This document shows positions 35,062 to 44,294 of a DNA stretch of 64,000 nt, piece by piece. The DNA is from Clostridia bacterium (GTDB lineage Bacteria; Bacillota; Clostridia; Christensenellales; CAG-138). The notes beneath the pieces were generated by a model that did not search any database, was not told the DNA's origin, and saw only the letters and a list, made by a program, of their open reading frames with translations. The translations under genes and the position numbers were made by a program. How positions within the stretch are numbered: the stretch's first letter is position 1; the number at the start of each line of letters is the position of its first letter. The stretch is from positions 1-64,000 of the forward strand of contig JAFYJD010000010.1 in NCBI GenBank assembly GCA_017538255.1, in the 5' to 3' direction.

Positions 35062-35091
35062 TTGACTTTCACTCGGGGGATATGATATAGT
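35062..35091 (+). promoter_or_regulatory. Promoter of peptide importer operon
   Basis: TTGACT (35062-35067) and TATAGT (35086-35091) are 18 bases apart; an AAAAGGAG site precedes the ATG at 35167. The region between this and the divergent promoter (34989-35061) is A/T-rich and is the likely place for a regulator site, but no clear palindrome was found. Confidence 0.75.
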
Positions 35092-35166
35092 ATAGATGCG
35101 ATTATGAGAGCATTGTATGCAATCTTGATATCGCGCCATTAAGTATGTGAAAAGGAGTGTTCGTAA

Positions 35167-37104
35167 ATGAAAAGGTTTTTGACTCTGCTTTTGGCGGCAG
35201 TCCTGCTGGCTGGTGTGCTGGCGGGCTGCAACAACGGCGGCAAGCCCAACCCCGCGCCCACCGATGGCGTCGAACCGACCAACGAAGTTTCCTATCTGAA
35301 GGAGTACAAGTCCACTTTTTCCAAGGCCATTACTTCAATGAACCCCTACACTACGGGTGGAACGTCCGACTACGTTTTCATCGCCAACCTGTTGGATGGT
35401 CTTGTAGAGACCGACCGTTACGGTCTTCCCGTTGGATGCATCGCCGAAAGTTGGGAGCATAACGACGATTTCAGCGTGTGGACATTCAAACTGCGCAAGG
35501 GCATTCATTGGGTAGATCACAACGGCGCGGAGACCTCCTACGAGGTTACTGCGGACGACTTTGTAAACGGCATCCGCTACGTGGCGGAACCGAATCATTC
35601 GGCAAGCAGTTTCAGTACCATTCGCAGCGTCATCAGCGGTCTGTCGGATTATTATTATCTGCTGGTCGATATAGACAACGGCGAGGAAACCTCGGTAACA
35701 CGCGAAGAGGCGCTTGCCTCGTTCGATGAAACGGTGGGCGTCAAGGCGCTGGATCCGTATACCGTTCAGTACACGCTGTCCGGTTCCTACCCCTACTTCC
35801 TGTCCTATGCGCAACTCGATCTGCTGCTGCCCGTCGAGCAGGAGTTCCTCGATTCTGTGGGCGAAAACTTCGGTATTGCCAAGGACAAGCTGCTCTATAA
35901 CGGCGGTTACTACATCTCTCAATGGGATCTGGATAAAAAGGTAGTTCTGACCAAGAATCCCCACTACTGGGATCTGGAGCATCTGACATTGGATACCCTG
36001 AGCTGGGAGTATGTTTCGGACGGCATTTCCAGTTTGGAGATGTTTGAACGCGGCAACATTACTTCAACGTCGCTGAGTTCCGAGGAAGTGGCCAGCGTAA
36101 GGGGCTCCGAGTGGGAGAATTACGTTTACCTTTCCGAAAAGAACGTTACCACCTTCTGGTATTCCTATAATTTCAACACGAAGAATCAGGAGATGGCGGC
36201 CGCCGTGCAGAACGAGAACTTCCGCAAGGCGATCTTTACGGCAATCGACGCAGTAACCCTTTCTGCGATCTGGGAGCCCAACGATCCCGAGTTCTTCTGC
36301 CGCTTCACACTACTTCCCGAGGGCTGTATGTTTGACGAAAACGGCAAGGACTACACCGATTATGATGCGCTCAAGCCCTATAAGGACAAGGATCCCTTCA
36401 ACGCGGATACCGCGAGGGGCTATATGGAGGAAGCGGTGAAGGAACTTTGTGAAAGCGACGGCGTTACGCTGAAGGGAGTTACCCCAGGTTCGGTGGATAT
36501 GCTGCCCATCGCGCAGTTCAACGTTGACGGCAAACTGCCAATCGACATCGTCTATGCCTCGGGCAGTACCGAAAGCGAGATGAAAAAAGCTACATTGGTT
36601 AAGCAGATGCTGGAGACCTATCTTGGAACCGATTACGTGAACGTTATTCTGGGTTATTCAAGCAACAGTTTCTCGGCGGATGTTTATGATCTGGGCAACT
36701 GGGATCTGCTGGACGACAGTTACAGTTTCAAATATGCGGATCCGTCCGCGAATTTGGATCGCTGCGTAAGCGACTACGACATAACCGACAGCTGCTATGA
36801 TATTCCGGAGTTCGACGCGCTGATTGACGAAGCGACCGCGCTCTATGAGATCAACAAGCGCTACGAAGCCTACTCAAAGGCCGAGGCATATCTTTTGGAG
36901 CACGCATATCTCAAACCCTATATGAGCGGCGGCGGCTCCTATAAGATGACGCGCATCGTTCCTTATACCGTTCCCGGCGGTTATTTCGGATTGGGACGCT
37001 ACAAGATGAAGGGCGCTCTGATACGCGAAAATCCGATAACTCTGGCAGAGTATGAGGCGTTCACTCAAGAATATGACCGCGAGAAGGCGGCTCTTTCGGG
37101 TTAA
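35167..37104 (+). CDS. Peptide ABC transporter substrate-binding lipoprotein (SBP_bac_5)
   Basis: The 645-residue protein has a lipoprotein signal (lipobox V-L-A-G-C, Cys21). The mature chain matches the OppA/DppA type in length and pattern: FTKAITSMNPYTTGG-like opening, a central RKGIHWVDHNGAE segment and C-terminal YEINKRYEAYSKAEAYLLE. It is larger than most (about 530-560) and has no cleft residues that predict a ligand. It would bind oligopeptides at the cell surface and pass them to the permeases. The adjacent iadA and cyanophycinase genes suggest aspartyl-rich peptides. Confidence 0.9.
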   Translation: MKRFLTLLLAAVLLAGVLAGCNNGGKPNPAPTDGVEPTNEVSYLKEYKSTFSKAITSMNPYTTGGTSDYVFIANLLDGLVETDRYGLPVGCIAESWEHNDDFSVWTFKLRKGIHWVDHNGAETSYEVTADDFVNGIRYVAEPNHSASSFSTIRSVISGLSDYYYLLVDIDNGEETSVTREEALASFDETVGVKALDPYTVQYTLSGSYPYFLSYAQLDLLLPVEQEFLDSVGENFGIAKDKLLYNGGYYISQWDLDKKVVLTKNPHYWDLEHLTLDTLSWEYVSDGISSLEMFERGNITSTSLSSEEVASVRGSEWENYVYLSEKNVTTFWYSYNFNTKNQEMAAAVQNENFRKAIFTAIDAVTLSAIWEPNDPEFFCRFTLLPEGCMFDENGKDYTDYDALKPYKDKDPFNADTARGYMEEAVKELCESDGVTLKGVTPGSVDMLPIAQFNVDGKLPIDIVYASGSTESEMKKATLVKQMLETYLGTDYVNVILGYSSNSFSADVYDLGNWDLLDDSYSFKYADPSANLDRCVSDYDITDSCYDIPEFDALIDEATALYEINKRYEAYSKAEAYLLEHAYLKPYMSGGGSYKMTRIVPYTVPGGYFGLGRYKMKGALIRENPITLAEYEAFTQEYDREKAALSG

Positions 37105-37127
37105 TCTCTGCGGGTGAAACCGAAAAA

Positions 37128-37155
37128 GGGGACGGCGCATACCGTCCCCTATCTT
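37128..37155 (+). terminator. Hairpin between binding-protein and permease genes
   Basis: An 8-bp GC-rich stem (37128-37135 with 37142-37149, loop CGCATA) is followed by TATCTT, too weak for a full terminator. It probably stabilises the binding-protein message or reduces read-through, as seen in the other importer operon of the window. Confidence 0.5.
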
Positions 37156-37180
37156 AAATCTCCGAAAAGCGAGGCAAAAT

Positions 37181-38122
37181 ATGGGACGTTATCTTTTATC
37201 CAAGCTGGGGCAGGCGATCGTCACCATCATTCTTGTGATGCTGGTGGTCTTTACTCTGCTGCGGTTTATGCCTACGGCCGGATATTTTTCCAAAGAACAA
37301 TGGAAGGATATGACCGACGGTGAAAAGACCGCCTATCTTCGGAATATGGGCGTGCTCGATCCGCTGCCGATCCAGCTTAAGAATTTTGTCGGCAATCTTT
37401 TTCACGGGGATCTTGGGCGCAGCACCGTGCTCTATCCAAATTCACCGATAGGGGGCGTTTTGGCGGAAAAGATCCCGTATTCAATTCTGCTGAATCTGAT
37501 ATCATGGTTCGTTGCAGCCTTGTTCGGCCTGCCATTGGGCGTTGCAATGGCGCGAAAAAAGGGCGGCCTTGCGGATAAACTCGGCACGGTCTACGTGGTC
37601 ATTATCCGTGCGGTGCCGTCCATAATCATCCACTTTTTTATTCAGGTGTTCTTATCAAAATGGTTCGGTCTGCCGATGCTGTTTTATATGGATCAGCCCA
37701 TTTCATGGCTGCTGCCAACATTCTCTATGTCCATCGGCAGCATAGCGGGCTACGGCGTTTGGCTTCGCCGCTATATCGTGGATGAAGAAAACAAGGATTA
37801 CATCAAGTTTGCAAGGGTCAAGGGGCTTCCGCGCAGATACATTATGTGGCGCCACGTGTTCCGCAACGCCATCGTTCCAATAGCGATCAACGTGCCCTCC
37901 GATTTTCTGCTGATGCTTTCGGGCTCGCTGGTCATAGAAAGTATGTATTCGATCCCCGGCACCGGCGGACTGCTCATCAAGTCGATCAAGGCTATGGATA
38001 ATCCGATGGTTCAGGTGCTCGTGCTTATGTACGGTGCGCTGTCGGTTTTAGGCGTATTCCTGGGCGATATCCTGGTATCATTCGTGGATCCGCGCATCAA
38101 ACTGGTGGACAGCAACGACTGA
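37181..38122 (+). CDS. Peptide ABC transporter permease (DppB type)
   Basis: The 313-residue membrane protein has a signal-anchor N terminus and about six helices. The EAA-like coupling loop VKGLPRRYIMWRHVFRNAIVPI occurs near residue 215, and the first periplasmic loop is large as in DppB/OppB proteins. It pairs with the next permease to form the channel. The ribosome binding site (GAGGC) is weak. Spacing to the next gene is 12 bases. Confidence 0.93.
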   Translation: MGRYLLSKLGQAIVTIILVMLVVFTLLRFMPTAGYFSKEQWKDMTDGEKTAYLRNMGVLDPLPIQLKNFVGNLFHGDLGRSTVLYPNSPIGGVLAEKIPYSILLNLISWFVAALFGLPLGVAMARKKGGLADKLGTVYVVIIRAVPSIIIHFFIQVFLSKWFGLPMLFYMDQPISWLLPTFSMSIGSIAGYGVWLRRYIVDEENKDYIKFARVKGLPRRYIMWRHVFRNAIVPIAINVPSDFLLMLSGSLVIESMYSIPGTGGLLIKSIKAMDNPMVQVLVLMYGALSVLGVFLGDILVSFVDPRIKLVDSND

Positions 38123-38134
38123 GGAGGAACGGTT

Positions 38135-39079
38135 ATGGACGAAAACAAAAATCTTGCTCCAGAAACGCTGCCGCAGGAACTCTTTTCCAAGGCCGAGTTT
38201 CACGAGGAATTGCTGGAGGAAACCGGCTTTTCAAACTATTCATATTGGCGAAGCACCATCCGTACCTTTTTCAAAAGCAACGTCGTAAAAGTGATCGTGG
38301 CGCTTGTGCTGATTATGTTGGCCTATACCGTGATCTATCCTATGGTTACGGACAGGGATCCCTACACCGCTTCGCTTTCCGCGAAGGAATGGAATCTCCC
38401 GTCATCGAGGGAGCACCCCTTTGGCACCGACGGTGTTGGGCGCGATATATGGGCGAGGGTATGGTTCGGAACGCGCACATCCCTGCTGCTCAGCGTTGCC
38501 GTTGCGGTGTTTGAAGTGGGTCTTGGCGTGATAATAGGCGCATTGTGGGGTTTTTACCGCAAATTGGATACCGTGATGTTTGCCATTTACAACACGCTGA
38601 CGAATGTCCCGAGCACCATCTATCTGGTGCTGATCGCGTACATAATGAAGCCAAGCGTTTTTACGATCATCATAGCGTTGGTGGCAACGGGCTGGATACG
38701 TGAAGCAAGATGGTTCCGCAGCCGCATTCTCGCCCTGCGCGAAGCGGATTACAACATAGCTTCCATCTGCCTTAAAACGCCGGCCCGACGGATAATCTCC
38801 CGCAACGTGGTCCCGCATCTTGTGAGCCTTATAATTATGGACGCCGCTCTGACGATCCCGGCGTCGATAGGCTCCGAGGTGTTTTTGAGCTACATAGGCG
38901 TGGGGCTTCCCGCCGATCTCTGCACGCTCGGCAATCTGGTAAATCAGGGGCGCAGCGCGTTCTTGGTATATCCGTTCCAGATGATATTCCCTACGCTGAT
39001 CCTATGCTTCATAATGGTGTCCTTCTATATCATCGGAAACAAGTTCGCGGACGCGTCCGATCCGAAGAACCATCTGTAA
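38135..39079 (+). CDS. Peptide ABC transporter permease (DppC type)
   Basis: The 314-residue membrane protein has an extended cytoplasmic N terminus (about 40 residues), the DppC signature [24 protein letters not shown] after the first helix, and the coupling loop [20 protein letters not shown] near residue 225. GAGGAGG precedes its ATG. The gene overlaps neither neighbour (12 and 16 base gaps). Confidence 0.93.
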   Translation: MDENKNLAPETLPQELFSKAEFHEELLEETGFSNYSYWRSTIRTFFKSNVVKVIVALVLIMLAYTVIYPMVTDRDPYTASLSAKEWNLPSSREHPFGTDGVGRDIWARVWFGTRTSLLLSVAVAVFEVGLGVIIGALWGFYRKLDTVMFAIYNTLTNVPSTIYLVLIAYIMKPSVFTIIIALVATGWIREARWFRSRILALREADYNIASICLKTPARRIISRNVVPHLVSLIIMDAALTIPASIGSEVFLSYIGVGLPADLCTLGNLVNQGRSAFLVYPFQMIFPTLILCFIMVSFYIIGNKFADASDPKNHL

Positions 39080-39095
39080 GAGGGAGGGCGCGATT

Positions 39096-41075
39096 ATGCA
39101 GAAAAAGATATTTGAAGCCAAGGACATTGTAATTAAGTTCAATCTTAGGGGCAAGACCCTTACCGCCATCCGCGGCGCATCCATCGATCTTTACCACGGG
39201 GAGACCCTTGCCATCGTTGGGGAATCCGGCTCGGGCAAGAGCGTTTTTACCAAGTCATTTATAGGAATGCTGGATAAGAACGGCTGGGTGGAAAGCGGCT
39301 CTATGGTGATGGACGGTGTGGATTTTTCCAAATACAAAACCGAGAAGGAATGGCTCGCCGTGCGCGGCAAGAAGATCGCTATGGTGTTTCAGGACCCGAT
39401 GACGTCGCTAAACCCCGTAAAGACGGTGGGGGAGCAGATACGCGAGGTCATCACATGGCATTTTGGCGTTAAAAAGGCCGAGGCGCGCAAGCAGGCCGTC
39501 GAGCTTTTGCGTCAGGTGGGAATACCAGAGCCTGAGTTGCGGTATAAGCAGTATCCGCATCAGTTTTCGGGCGGTATGCGGCAAAGGGTGGTCATAGCCA
39601 TAGCCATCGCCTGCCGGCCGAGGATACTGATATGCGACGAGCCCACAACCGCGCTGGATGTGACGGTACAGGCTCAGATCTTGGAACTGGTGAAAAAGCT
39701 TCAAAAGGAGCTGGATATGTCCGTGATCTATATCACCCACGACTTGGGCGTGGTGGCAAACGTGGCGGATCGCGTGGCGGTCATGTATGCAGGTCAGATC
39801 GTGGAATACGGGCTGTCCTGCGAGATATTTAAGGATTCACGGCATCCATACACAAAGGCGCTGCTTCGCTCGCTGCCTCAGTTGGGCGTGAGGGGGCAGG
39901 ACCTTCATTCCATCAAGGGTTCGCCGCCCAATCTTTATAAACAGATCACAGGCGACGCCTTCGCTCCCCGCAATCCGAACGCTATGAAGATAGATTATCT
40001 CTATGAGCCGCCGTTCTTCAAGGTCAGCGATACCCATTACGCCAAAACATGGCTTTTGAGCGAACAGGCCGCCGATTATTGCCGTCAAATGGAACAGCAG
40101 GAGGAAGCGGAGGATCCGATCCCCGCCCCACCGACCGATTTCAGCGCGGCGGAAAAACTGGTGCAGGTAAAGGGCTTGACCGTTAACTTCAAACTCGGGC
40201 GCGGACAGTTCAGCGCGGTGAAAAACGTATCGTTCGATATACATCGAGGCGAAACTCTCTCGCTTGTGGGCGAATCCGGTTCGGGCAAAACCACCATAGG
40301 CAAGGCGATATTGAAGATATGCCACGCCAGCGGCGGCGATATTCTTTATAAGGGCAAGTCGATAGTAGGAAGGCTGTCATCGCACGAAATGACCGAGTTT
40401 AGAAAGAACGTGCAGATGATATTCCAGGATCCGATGGCTTCGCTGAATGAGCGTGCCAAGGTGGAATACATCATTTCGGAGGGTCTTTATAATTTCCGTT
40501 TGTTTGAAAACAATAAGGATAGGCAGGAAAAAACGGCGCGCGCAATGCGCAGCGTCGGGCTTTTGCCGGAATATGTTACCCGTTTCCCCCATGAGTTTTC
40601 CGGAGGGCAGCGCCAGCGCATAGGCATTGCCCGCGCGCTCGTGATCGAGCCCGAGTTCATAGTGGCCGACGAGCCGATCTCCGCGCTCGATGTTTCCATC
40701 AGGGCGCAGGTCATCAACCTTATGAACAGGCTCAAGCGCGAAAGGGGGCTAACCTATCTGTTCATAGCCCACGACTTGAGCACGGTGCGGTTCATTTCGG
40801 ACAGGATCGCCGTAATGTATAAGGGGCAGATGGTGGAACTGGCGGAGGCGGAGGAACTTTTTGCGCACCCGTTGCACCCATACACCAACGCGCTGCTGCA
40901 GGCGGCACCTGTGCCCGATCCGGATATCGAGCGCAATAAAAAGGTAGTGGTATACGATCCGTCGGTCCACGATTACGCCGATGATCCGCCTATATGGACA
41001 GAAATTCGCCCGGGGCACTTCATCCGCGCCAATAGGGCGGAACTGGACGCCTATAAAAAGCATTTGGAAAAATAA
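39096..41075 (+). CDS. Fused DppD-DppF double ABC ATPase
   Basis: The 659-residue chain joins two complete oligopeptide-type nucleotide-binding domains normally encoded separately. Domain 1 has Walker [11 protein letters not shown], signature FSGGMRQR and Walker [12 protein letters not shown]. Its oligopeptide C-terminal stretch ([20 protein letters not shown]) replaces the usual Cys pairs of the 4Fe-4S subfamily. Domain 2 has [19 protein letters not shown] and [10 protein letters not shown]. Both sites look intact, so both should bind ATP. AGAGGGAGGG gives a strong ribosome binding site. The product energises the DppB/DppC channel. Confidence 0.93.
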   Translation: MQKKIFEAKDIVIKFNLRGKTLTAIRGASIDLYHGETLAIVGESGSGKSVFTKSFIGMLDKNGWVESGSMVMDGVDFSKYKTEKEWLAVRGKKIAMVFQDPMTSLNPVKTVGEQIREVITWHFGVKKAEARKQAVELLRQVGIPEPELRYKQYPHQFSGGMRQRVVIAIAIACRPRILICDEPTTALDVTVQAQILELVKKLQKELDMSVIYITHDLGVVANVADRVAVMYAGQIVEYGLSCEIFKDSRHPYTKALLRSLPQLGVRGQDLHSIKGSPPNLYKQITGDAFAPRNPNAMKIDYLYEPPFFKVSDTHYAKTWLLSEQAADYCRQMEQQEEAEDPIPAPPTDFSAAEKLVQVKGLTVNFKLGRGQFSAVKNVSFDIHRGETLSLVGESGSGKTTIGKAILKICHASGGDILYKGKSIVGRLSSHEMTEFRKNVQMIFQDPMASLNERAKVEYIISEGLYNFRLFENNKDRQEKTARAMRSVGLLPEYVTRFPHEFSGGQRQRIGIARALVIEPEFIVADEPISALDVSIRAQVINLMNRLKRERGLTYLFIAHDLSTVRFISDRIAVMYKGQMVELAEAEELFAHPLHPYTNALLQAAPVPDPDIERNKKVVVYDPSVHDYADDPPIWTEIRPGHFIRANRAELDAYKKHLEK

Positions 41076-41156
41076 ACCGAATAGAAGGGGGGCCTCCGGC
41101 TGAAAAGGGGAGGCTCCGTTTATGAAAACAAAACTCAAGAATAGGGAGAGTATTTT

Positions 41157-42344
41157 ATGAATGGTACGCTTATGATCTGCGGCGGAGGACTGACCGCTTC
41201 GCAGGATGAAGTGTTTTCCGAATTTATCGAAAGAGCCGGAGGTGCGGAAAAAGCCCGCATCGCCTTTATAGTTACGGCGTCGGGGGAGGCTCCGGACGAA
41301 CTGTTTCGCTCCTACCGGTCCGATATGGTTCGCCTCGGACTTCCGGAAGAAAAATGCATTTTGGTTCCGATCTATGCTATGCATATTTTAGACGAGCGCG
41401 GCTACAACGCTATGACCGGCGATGCGGAGGGGTTGTGCGAAAGTCTTGACGGCGTAAGCGGCGTATGGTTTTCCGGCGGCGATCAGTATTACACACACCA
41501 ATGCCTGCTCCGTTCGAACGGAAGCGATACCGCCCTTTTGACGCGCATTCGGGAGATCTATGAAAACGGCGGCGTTATCGGCGGCTCCAGCGCCGGCGCC
41601 GCGATTATGAGCCGCGTGATGATCGGCGGCGGAAACAACCGAGGCATTCTGGCCCACCCCGTGGTGTTCGGATACGACGGATATGATGAGATGTGCGCAA
41701 AGGACGACCCGTGCGATCCAATGATCCTTGCACGCGGACTCGGTTTTTTTCAAGAGGGGATCGTGGATCAGCACTTCAACAGGCGTCCGCGTCTGCTGCG
41801 GCTCGTGGAAGCCTGCTTGCGCAATAACGAAGGATATCGCGTCGGGTATGCGGTTTCGGAGGATACGGCGCTGGTCTATCAAAACGGGCGAATTACCGTT
41901 TTGGGAAGCGCGGGCGTTTACGTTGTAGACTGCAACAAAGCCGAGCGTCGTGCCGCGGGGAACTATCGGGGCGCGGTGCTTTATGCCCTGCACAGGGGCG
42001 ACAGGTTCGATTGCGCCTCGCTTGAGGCGGAACTTGCAAAGGCTGCACCGCAGCAGGATGGGGAGCCTTCTCAAGATTATGTTTTGGGCGGTATGATCAA
42101 CGATCACGGCTTTGACGATATGATGGAAAAACGCCTGATCCGCGCCAATGAGAGCGCGATGCCCAAAAATGCGGACGGCTTTCCCTGCGTTCGCGGTGCG
42201 GCGCTGCACGATATCCACGGGGAAGTATGGCTGGTCATTCCGGAATACGTACGCTTTGCTAATACGCGCGGCTATCGGAGCGAGCACGCTTCTTTCTCGA
42301 AAGTGGGGTTGAATATCCACGCCGAGAAGCGCTCATTTGAATGA
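41157..42344 (+). CDS. cphB: Cyanophycinase-type serine peptidase (S51), with extra C-terminal segment
   Basis: The 395-residue protein has the S51 marks: FSGGDQYYTHQCL (substrate-site region), GGVIGGSSAGAAIMS with the nucleophile Ser145, and GLGFFQEGIVDQHFNRRPRLLRLVEA typical of CphB. The first 270 residues match the family; the last 120 are an addition I do not recognise. No signal peptide is seen, so the enzyme should act in the cytoplasm on cyanophycin (multi-L-arginyl-poly-L-aspartate), giving beta-Asp-Arg dipeptides. Together with the isoaspartyl dipeptidase this completes the route to free amino acids. Confidence 0.88.
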   Translation: MNGTLMICGGGLTASQDEVFSEFIERAGGAEKARIAFIVTASGEAPDELFRSYRSDMVRLGLPEEKCILVPIYAMHILDERGYNAMTGDAEGLCESLDGVSGVWFSGGDQYYTHQCLLRSNGSDTALLTRIREIYENGGVIGGSSAGAAIMSRVMIGGGNNRGILAHPVVFGYDGYDEMCAKDDPCDPMILARGLGFFQEGIVDQHFNRRPRLLRLVEACLRNNEGYRVGYAVSEDTALVYQNGRITVLGSAGVYVVDCNKAERRAAGNYRGAVLYALHRGDRFDCASLEAELAKAAPQQDGEPSQDYVLGGMINDHGFDDMMEKRLIRANESAMPKNADGFPCVRGAALHDIHGEVWLVIPEYVRFANTRGYRSEHASFSKVGLNIHAEKRSFE

Positions 42345-42496
42345 ACGGTTTTAAGAGCCTGAGCAGTTTTGATTTTATGCAGACGGCGACGCTTTCGCTC
42401 GGAATTGATTTCGATAAGGAACCGTGCCGCAGTAAAACGGGAAAGGACGGGGGGAACGTATGGAAACAAATTCCGGTCTGCTTCGCCATATGCTGA
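42341..42496 (+). CDS. Possible small ORF overlapping cyanophycinase stop
   Basis: The ATG at 42341 overlaps the cyanophycinase TGA (ATGA), and the frame gives 51 residues ending at 42496, inside the start of the next gene (offset frame). There is no good ribosome binding site and no recognised domain. Translational coupling could make it real, but it could also be chance. Confidence 0.3.
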   Translation: MNGFKSLSSFDFMQTATLSLGIDFDKEPCRSKTGKDGGNVWKQIPVCFAIC

Positions 42497-42894
42497 AAAA
42501 ACTTATTTGGCATATATCTATCGGCATTGCCGTATGGCTTCTGGTGCGGTGGCTTTCCCCTATGGGGAGCGTCTATGCCGGATGGGCGGCAGGGCTGATG
42601 GGAGCCTGCTATCTTCTTGTCGGATGGCTGAACTGGCTGAAGCGCAGAGGGACCGATCTTGGCGCGATCATTCGACGCCGGCGTCCGCCCAATGTTCCGT
42701 ATTATCTGCGCGGATCGGACAGTGCGATCCATCCTCGGTTAGGCATAAACAGGATCCGACATACCTTTGACGACGACCTTGATGAAACCGTCGAACACGC
42801 TTCGCAAATGCTTACTGTGCAGGAGAGCCTGCTGGTGAAGGCCGTCGCTTTTATGGTAACAGGAGTTCTTCTTTTGGTACTTTCCGCGTTTTGA
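42460..42894 (+). CDS. Small membrane protein, unknown, last in peptide/cyanophycin operon
   Basis: The 144-residue protein has two transmembrane segments at about 12-50 and a third at the C terminus (about 125-143). A basic cytoplasmic part (RRRRPPNVPYYLRG) and a polar stretch (DDDLDETVEHASQ) lie between. A strong GGACGGGGGG ribosome binding site stands before the ATG, so it is real. No family recognised; its place at the end of the operon suggests an accessory role in the cyanophycin locus. Confidence 0.6.
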   Translation: METNSGLLRHMLKKLIWHISIGIAVWLLVRWLSPMGSVYAGWAAGLMGACYLLVGWLNWLKRRGTDLGAIIRRRRPPNVPYYLRGSDSAIHPRLGINRIRHTFDDDLDETVEHASQMLTVQESLLVKAVAFMVTGVLLLVLSAF

Positions 42895-43062
42895 AAAGCC
42901 GAATGAAATCGGTAAAGGATCGATATCCCCACCGTACGGTATGCGCGCCGTGTCGAATCACCCATAGGCTGTTTTGGGGCTTTTTTTGTCAAAAACACAT
43001 CAACTCAACAAACAGGTTAGCGAAAAATCAACTTTTGAGTTATAATATCAACGGACGGACGC

Positions 43063-43092
43063 TTCATACTCGGGGGAGGGAAGCGCTATAAT
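43063..43092 (+). promoter_or_regulatory. Promoter of XRE regulator operon
   Basis: TTCATA (43063-43068) and TATAAT (43087-43092) are 18 bases apart, 46 bases upstream of the ATG. A second TATAAT occurs at 43041-43046 with a poorer -35. Confidence 0.55.
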
Positions 43093-43138
43093 CTATGCGT
43101 GCCGAGGGAAACTCGGCGACAGAAAGGAATCAAAAACC

Positions 43139-43630
43139 ATGGAAACATTCGGAACAAGGCTCGCCCGTTTAAGGAAGGAGCACGGACTCACCCAGGACAG
43201 CGTCGCGGACAGGCTCAACATCTCCGCGCAGGCGGTATCCAAATGGGAAAACGATCTAACCTCGCCCGACATCGACACGCTGATCAAACTGTCGGAAATG
43301 CTCGATGTATCGCTTGACGAACTGATGGGCAGGGTCAAAAAGGACGCGATCGAACTCTGCGACCCCCAAAAGACCGATATCGACAAGATGGCGCTTCGCA
43401 TCTGCGTTGACAGTTCGGACGGCGACAGGGTGCGCGTCAATCTGCCGATACCGCTCGTAAAAATACTTATGGCGGATGAGGGCGGCGTCAAGGCTATGTT
43501 CAGCGGCAACAAATGGGCGGAGGGCATCGATTTCGGCGGGATATTCGCGCTCATCGAAAAAGGCGTCATCGGCGAACTCATCACCGTAGACAGCGCAGAC
43601 GGGGACCATATAAGGATAGTGGTGGAGTAA
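43139..43630 (+). CDS. XRE-family transcriptional regulator with DGD-repeat C-terminal domain
   Basis: The 163-residue protein has an N-terminal helix-turn-helix (FGTRLARLRKEHGLTQDSVADRLNISAQAVSKWENDLTSPDIDTLIKLSEMLDVSLDELMG). The C-terminal domain holds two copies of a motif, SSDGDRVRVNL and SADGDHIRIVV, around a helix (KILMADEGGVKAMF). The next gene carries the same motif once. Such C-terminal modules resemble the SHOCT-like stretches of LiaX/YvlB-type envelope-stress proteins, so a link to envelope control is possible. AAAGGA precedes the ATG. Confidence 0.85.
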   Translation: METFGTRLARLRKEHGLTQDSVADRLNISAQAVSKWENDLTSPDIDTLIKLSEMLDVSLDELMGRVKKDAIELCDPQKTDIDKMALRICVDSSDGDRVRVNLPIPLVKILMADEGGVKAMFSGNKWAEGIDFGGIFALIEKGVIGELITVDSADGDHIRIVVE

Positions 43631-43881
43631 TGCGTATCTATGTAAAAGCGGACGATATGAAACTGCCGATAGTTATGGCGGTGCCCACGGGCGCGATAGG
43701 CTGGCGCTGGATATGGCGTATTATAAACAAAAACGCCAAGGGCGACAAAGCGCCGATCATCAGCGAGGAAACGGCGCAAAAACTTGCAGCCGCCGTCAAA
43801 CGCTATGTGCGCCAAAACGGGCATTTCTATCTTGTAGACATCACTTCCGCGGATGGCGACAGGGTAAGGATAAGGCTGTAG
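43630..43881 (+). CDS. Small partner protein with the same SADGDRVRI motif
   Basis: The protein has 83 residues with start ATG 43630, overlapping the previous stop (TAATG); GGTGGAG serves as ribosome binding site. It has a hydrophobic stretch (KLPIVMAVPTGAIGWRWIWRII) that could insert in a membrane and ends YLVDITSADGDRVRIRL. The shared end motif with the regulator upstream suggests that the two proteins interact, for example by pairing of a beta strand. Length and start are supported by coupling to the first gene. Confidence 0.75.
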   Translation: MRIYVKADDMKLPIVMAVPTGAIGWRWIWRIINKNAKGDKAPIISEETAQKLAAAVKRYVRQNGHFYLVDITSADGDRVRIRL

Positions 43882-43923
43882 AAATACGCGCGCAGCATTT
43901 TTACGCAAGTGAGATCATAATCA

Positions 43924-43958
43924 AAAACGGTGATTTGTTAAACAGATCACCGTTTTTG
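43924..43958 (+). terminator. Terminator of the XRE operon
   Basis: An 11-bp stem (43924-43934 with 43947-43957) ends in TTTTTG; the arms are rich in A and T at their base. It is A/T-flanked and may work in both directions. Confidence 0.85.
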
Positions 43959-44097
43959 TATAAGGACTGTAAAAAAGATATTTTAGCGTTTTCGGCGGAC
44001 GGAGTTGAACCTGCGGAAAGGAGGGAGCGACGGCGCGAATGAGGGATGACTTTTCAAAAAGAAAAGTCGCCGCGAACGATTATAGTCCGCGACGACG

Positions 44098-44174
44098 TGG
44101 TCTGGGTGAGAAGATTCGAACTTCCGGCCTCTTGAACCCCATTCAAGCACGCTACCAAACTGCGCCACACCCAG
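44098..44174 (-). tRNA. tRNA-Pro, anticodon GGG
   Basis: The minus-strand sequence folds as a complete cloverleaf. The acceptor stem pairs CTGGGTG (44168-44174) with CACCCAG, and the D arm contains GGTAGC. The anticodon stem CTTGA/TCAAG carries loop ATGGGGT, so the anticodon is GGG. The T arm contains GTTCGAATC. CCA is encoded at the 3' end (44098-44100). It decodes CCC and CCU. Confidence 0.96.
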
Positions 44175-44294
44175 TCATTCCGAAAGGAACGGATTGTATT
44201 CTAACACCATAAAGCGTAAATGTCAAGCGTTTTTTTGTATATTAGAGGGGGGATCGCGTTCGCGCTCCCCCAAAGCCGGATCCCGTTTTATGCG

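Noticed and set aside
42895..43020. Terminator after the cyanophycin operon
   Set aside because: A seven-T run occurs at about 42982-42988, but no matching stem of more than 4-5 bp precedes it.
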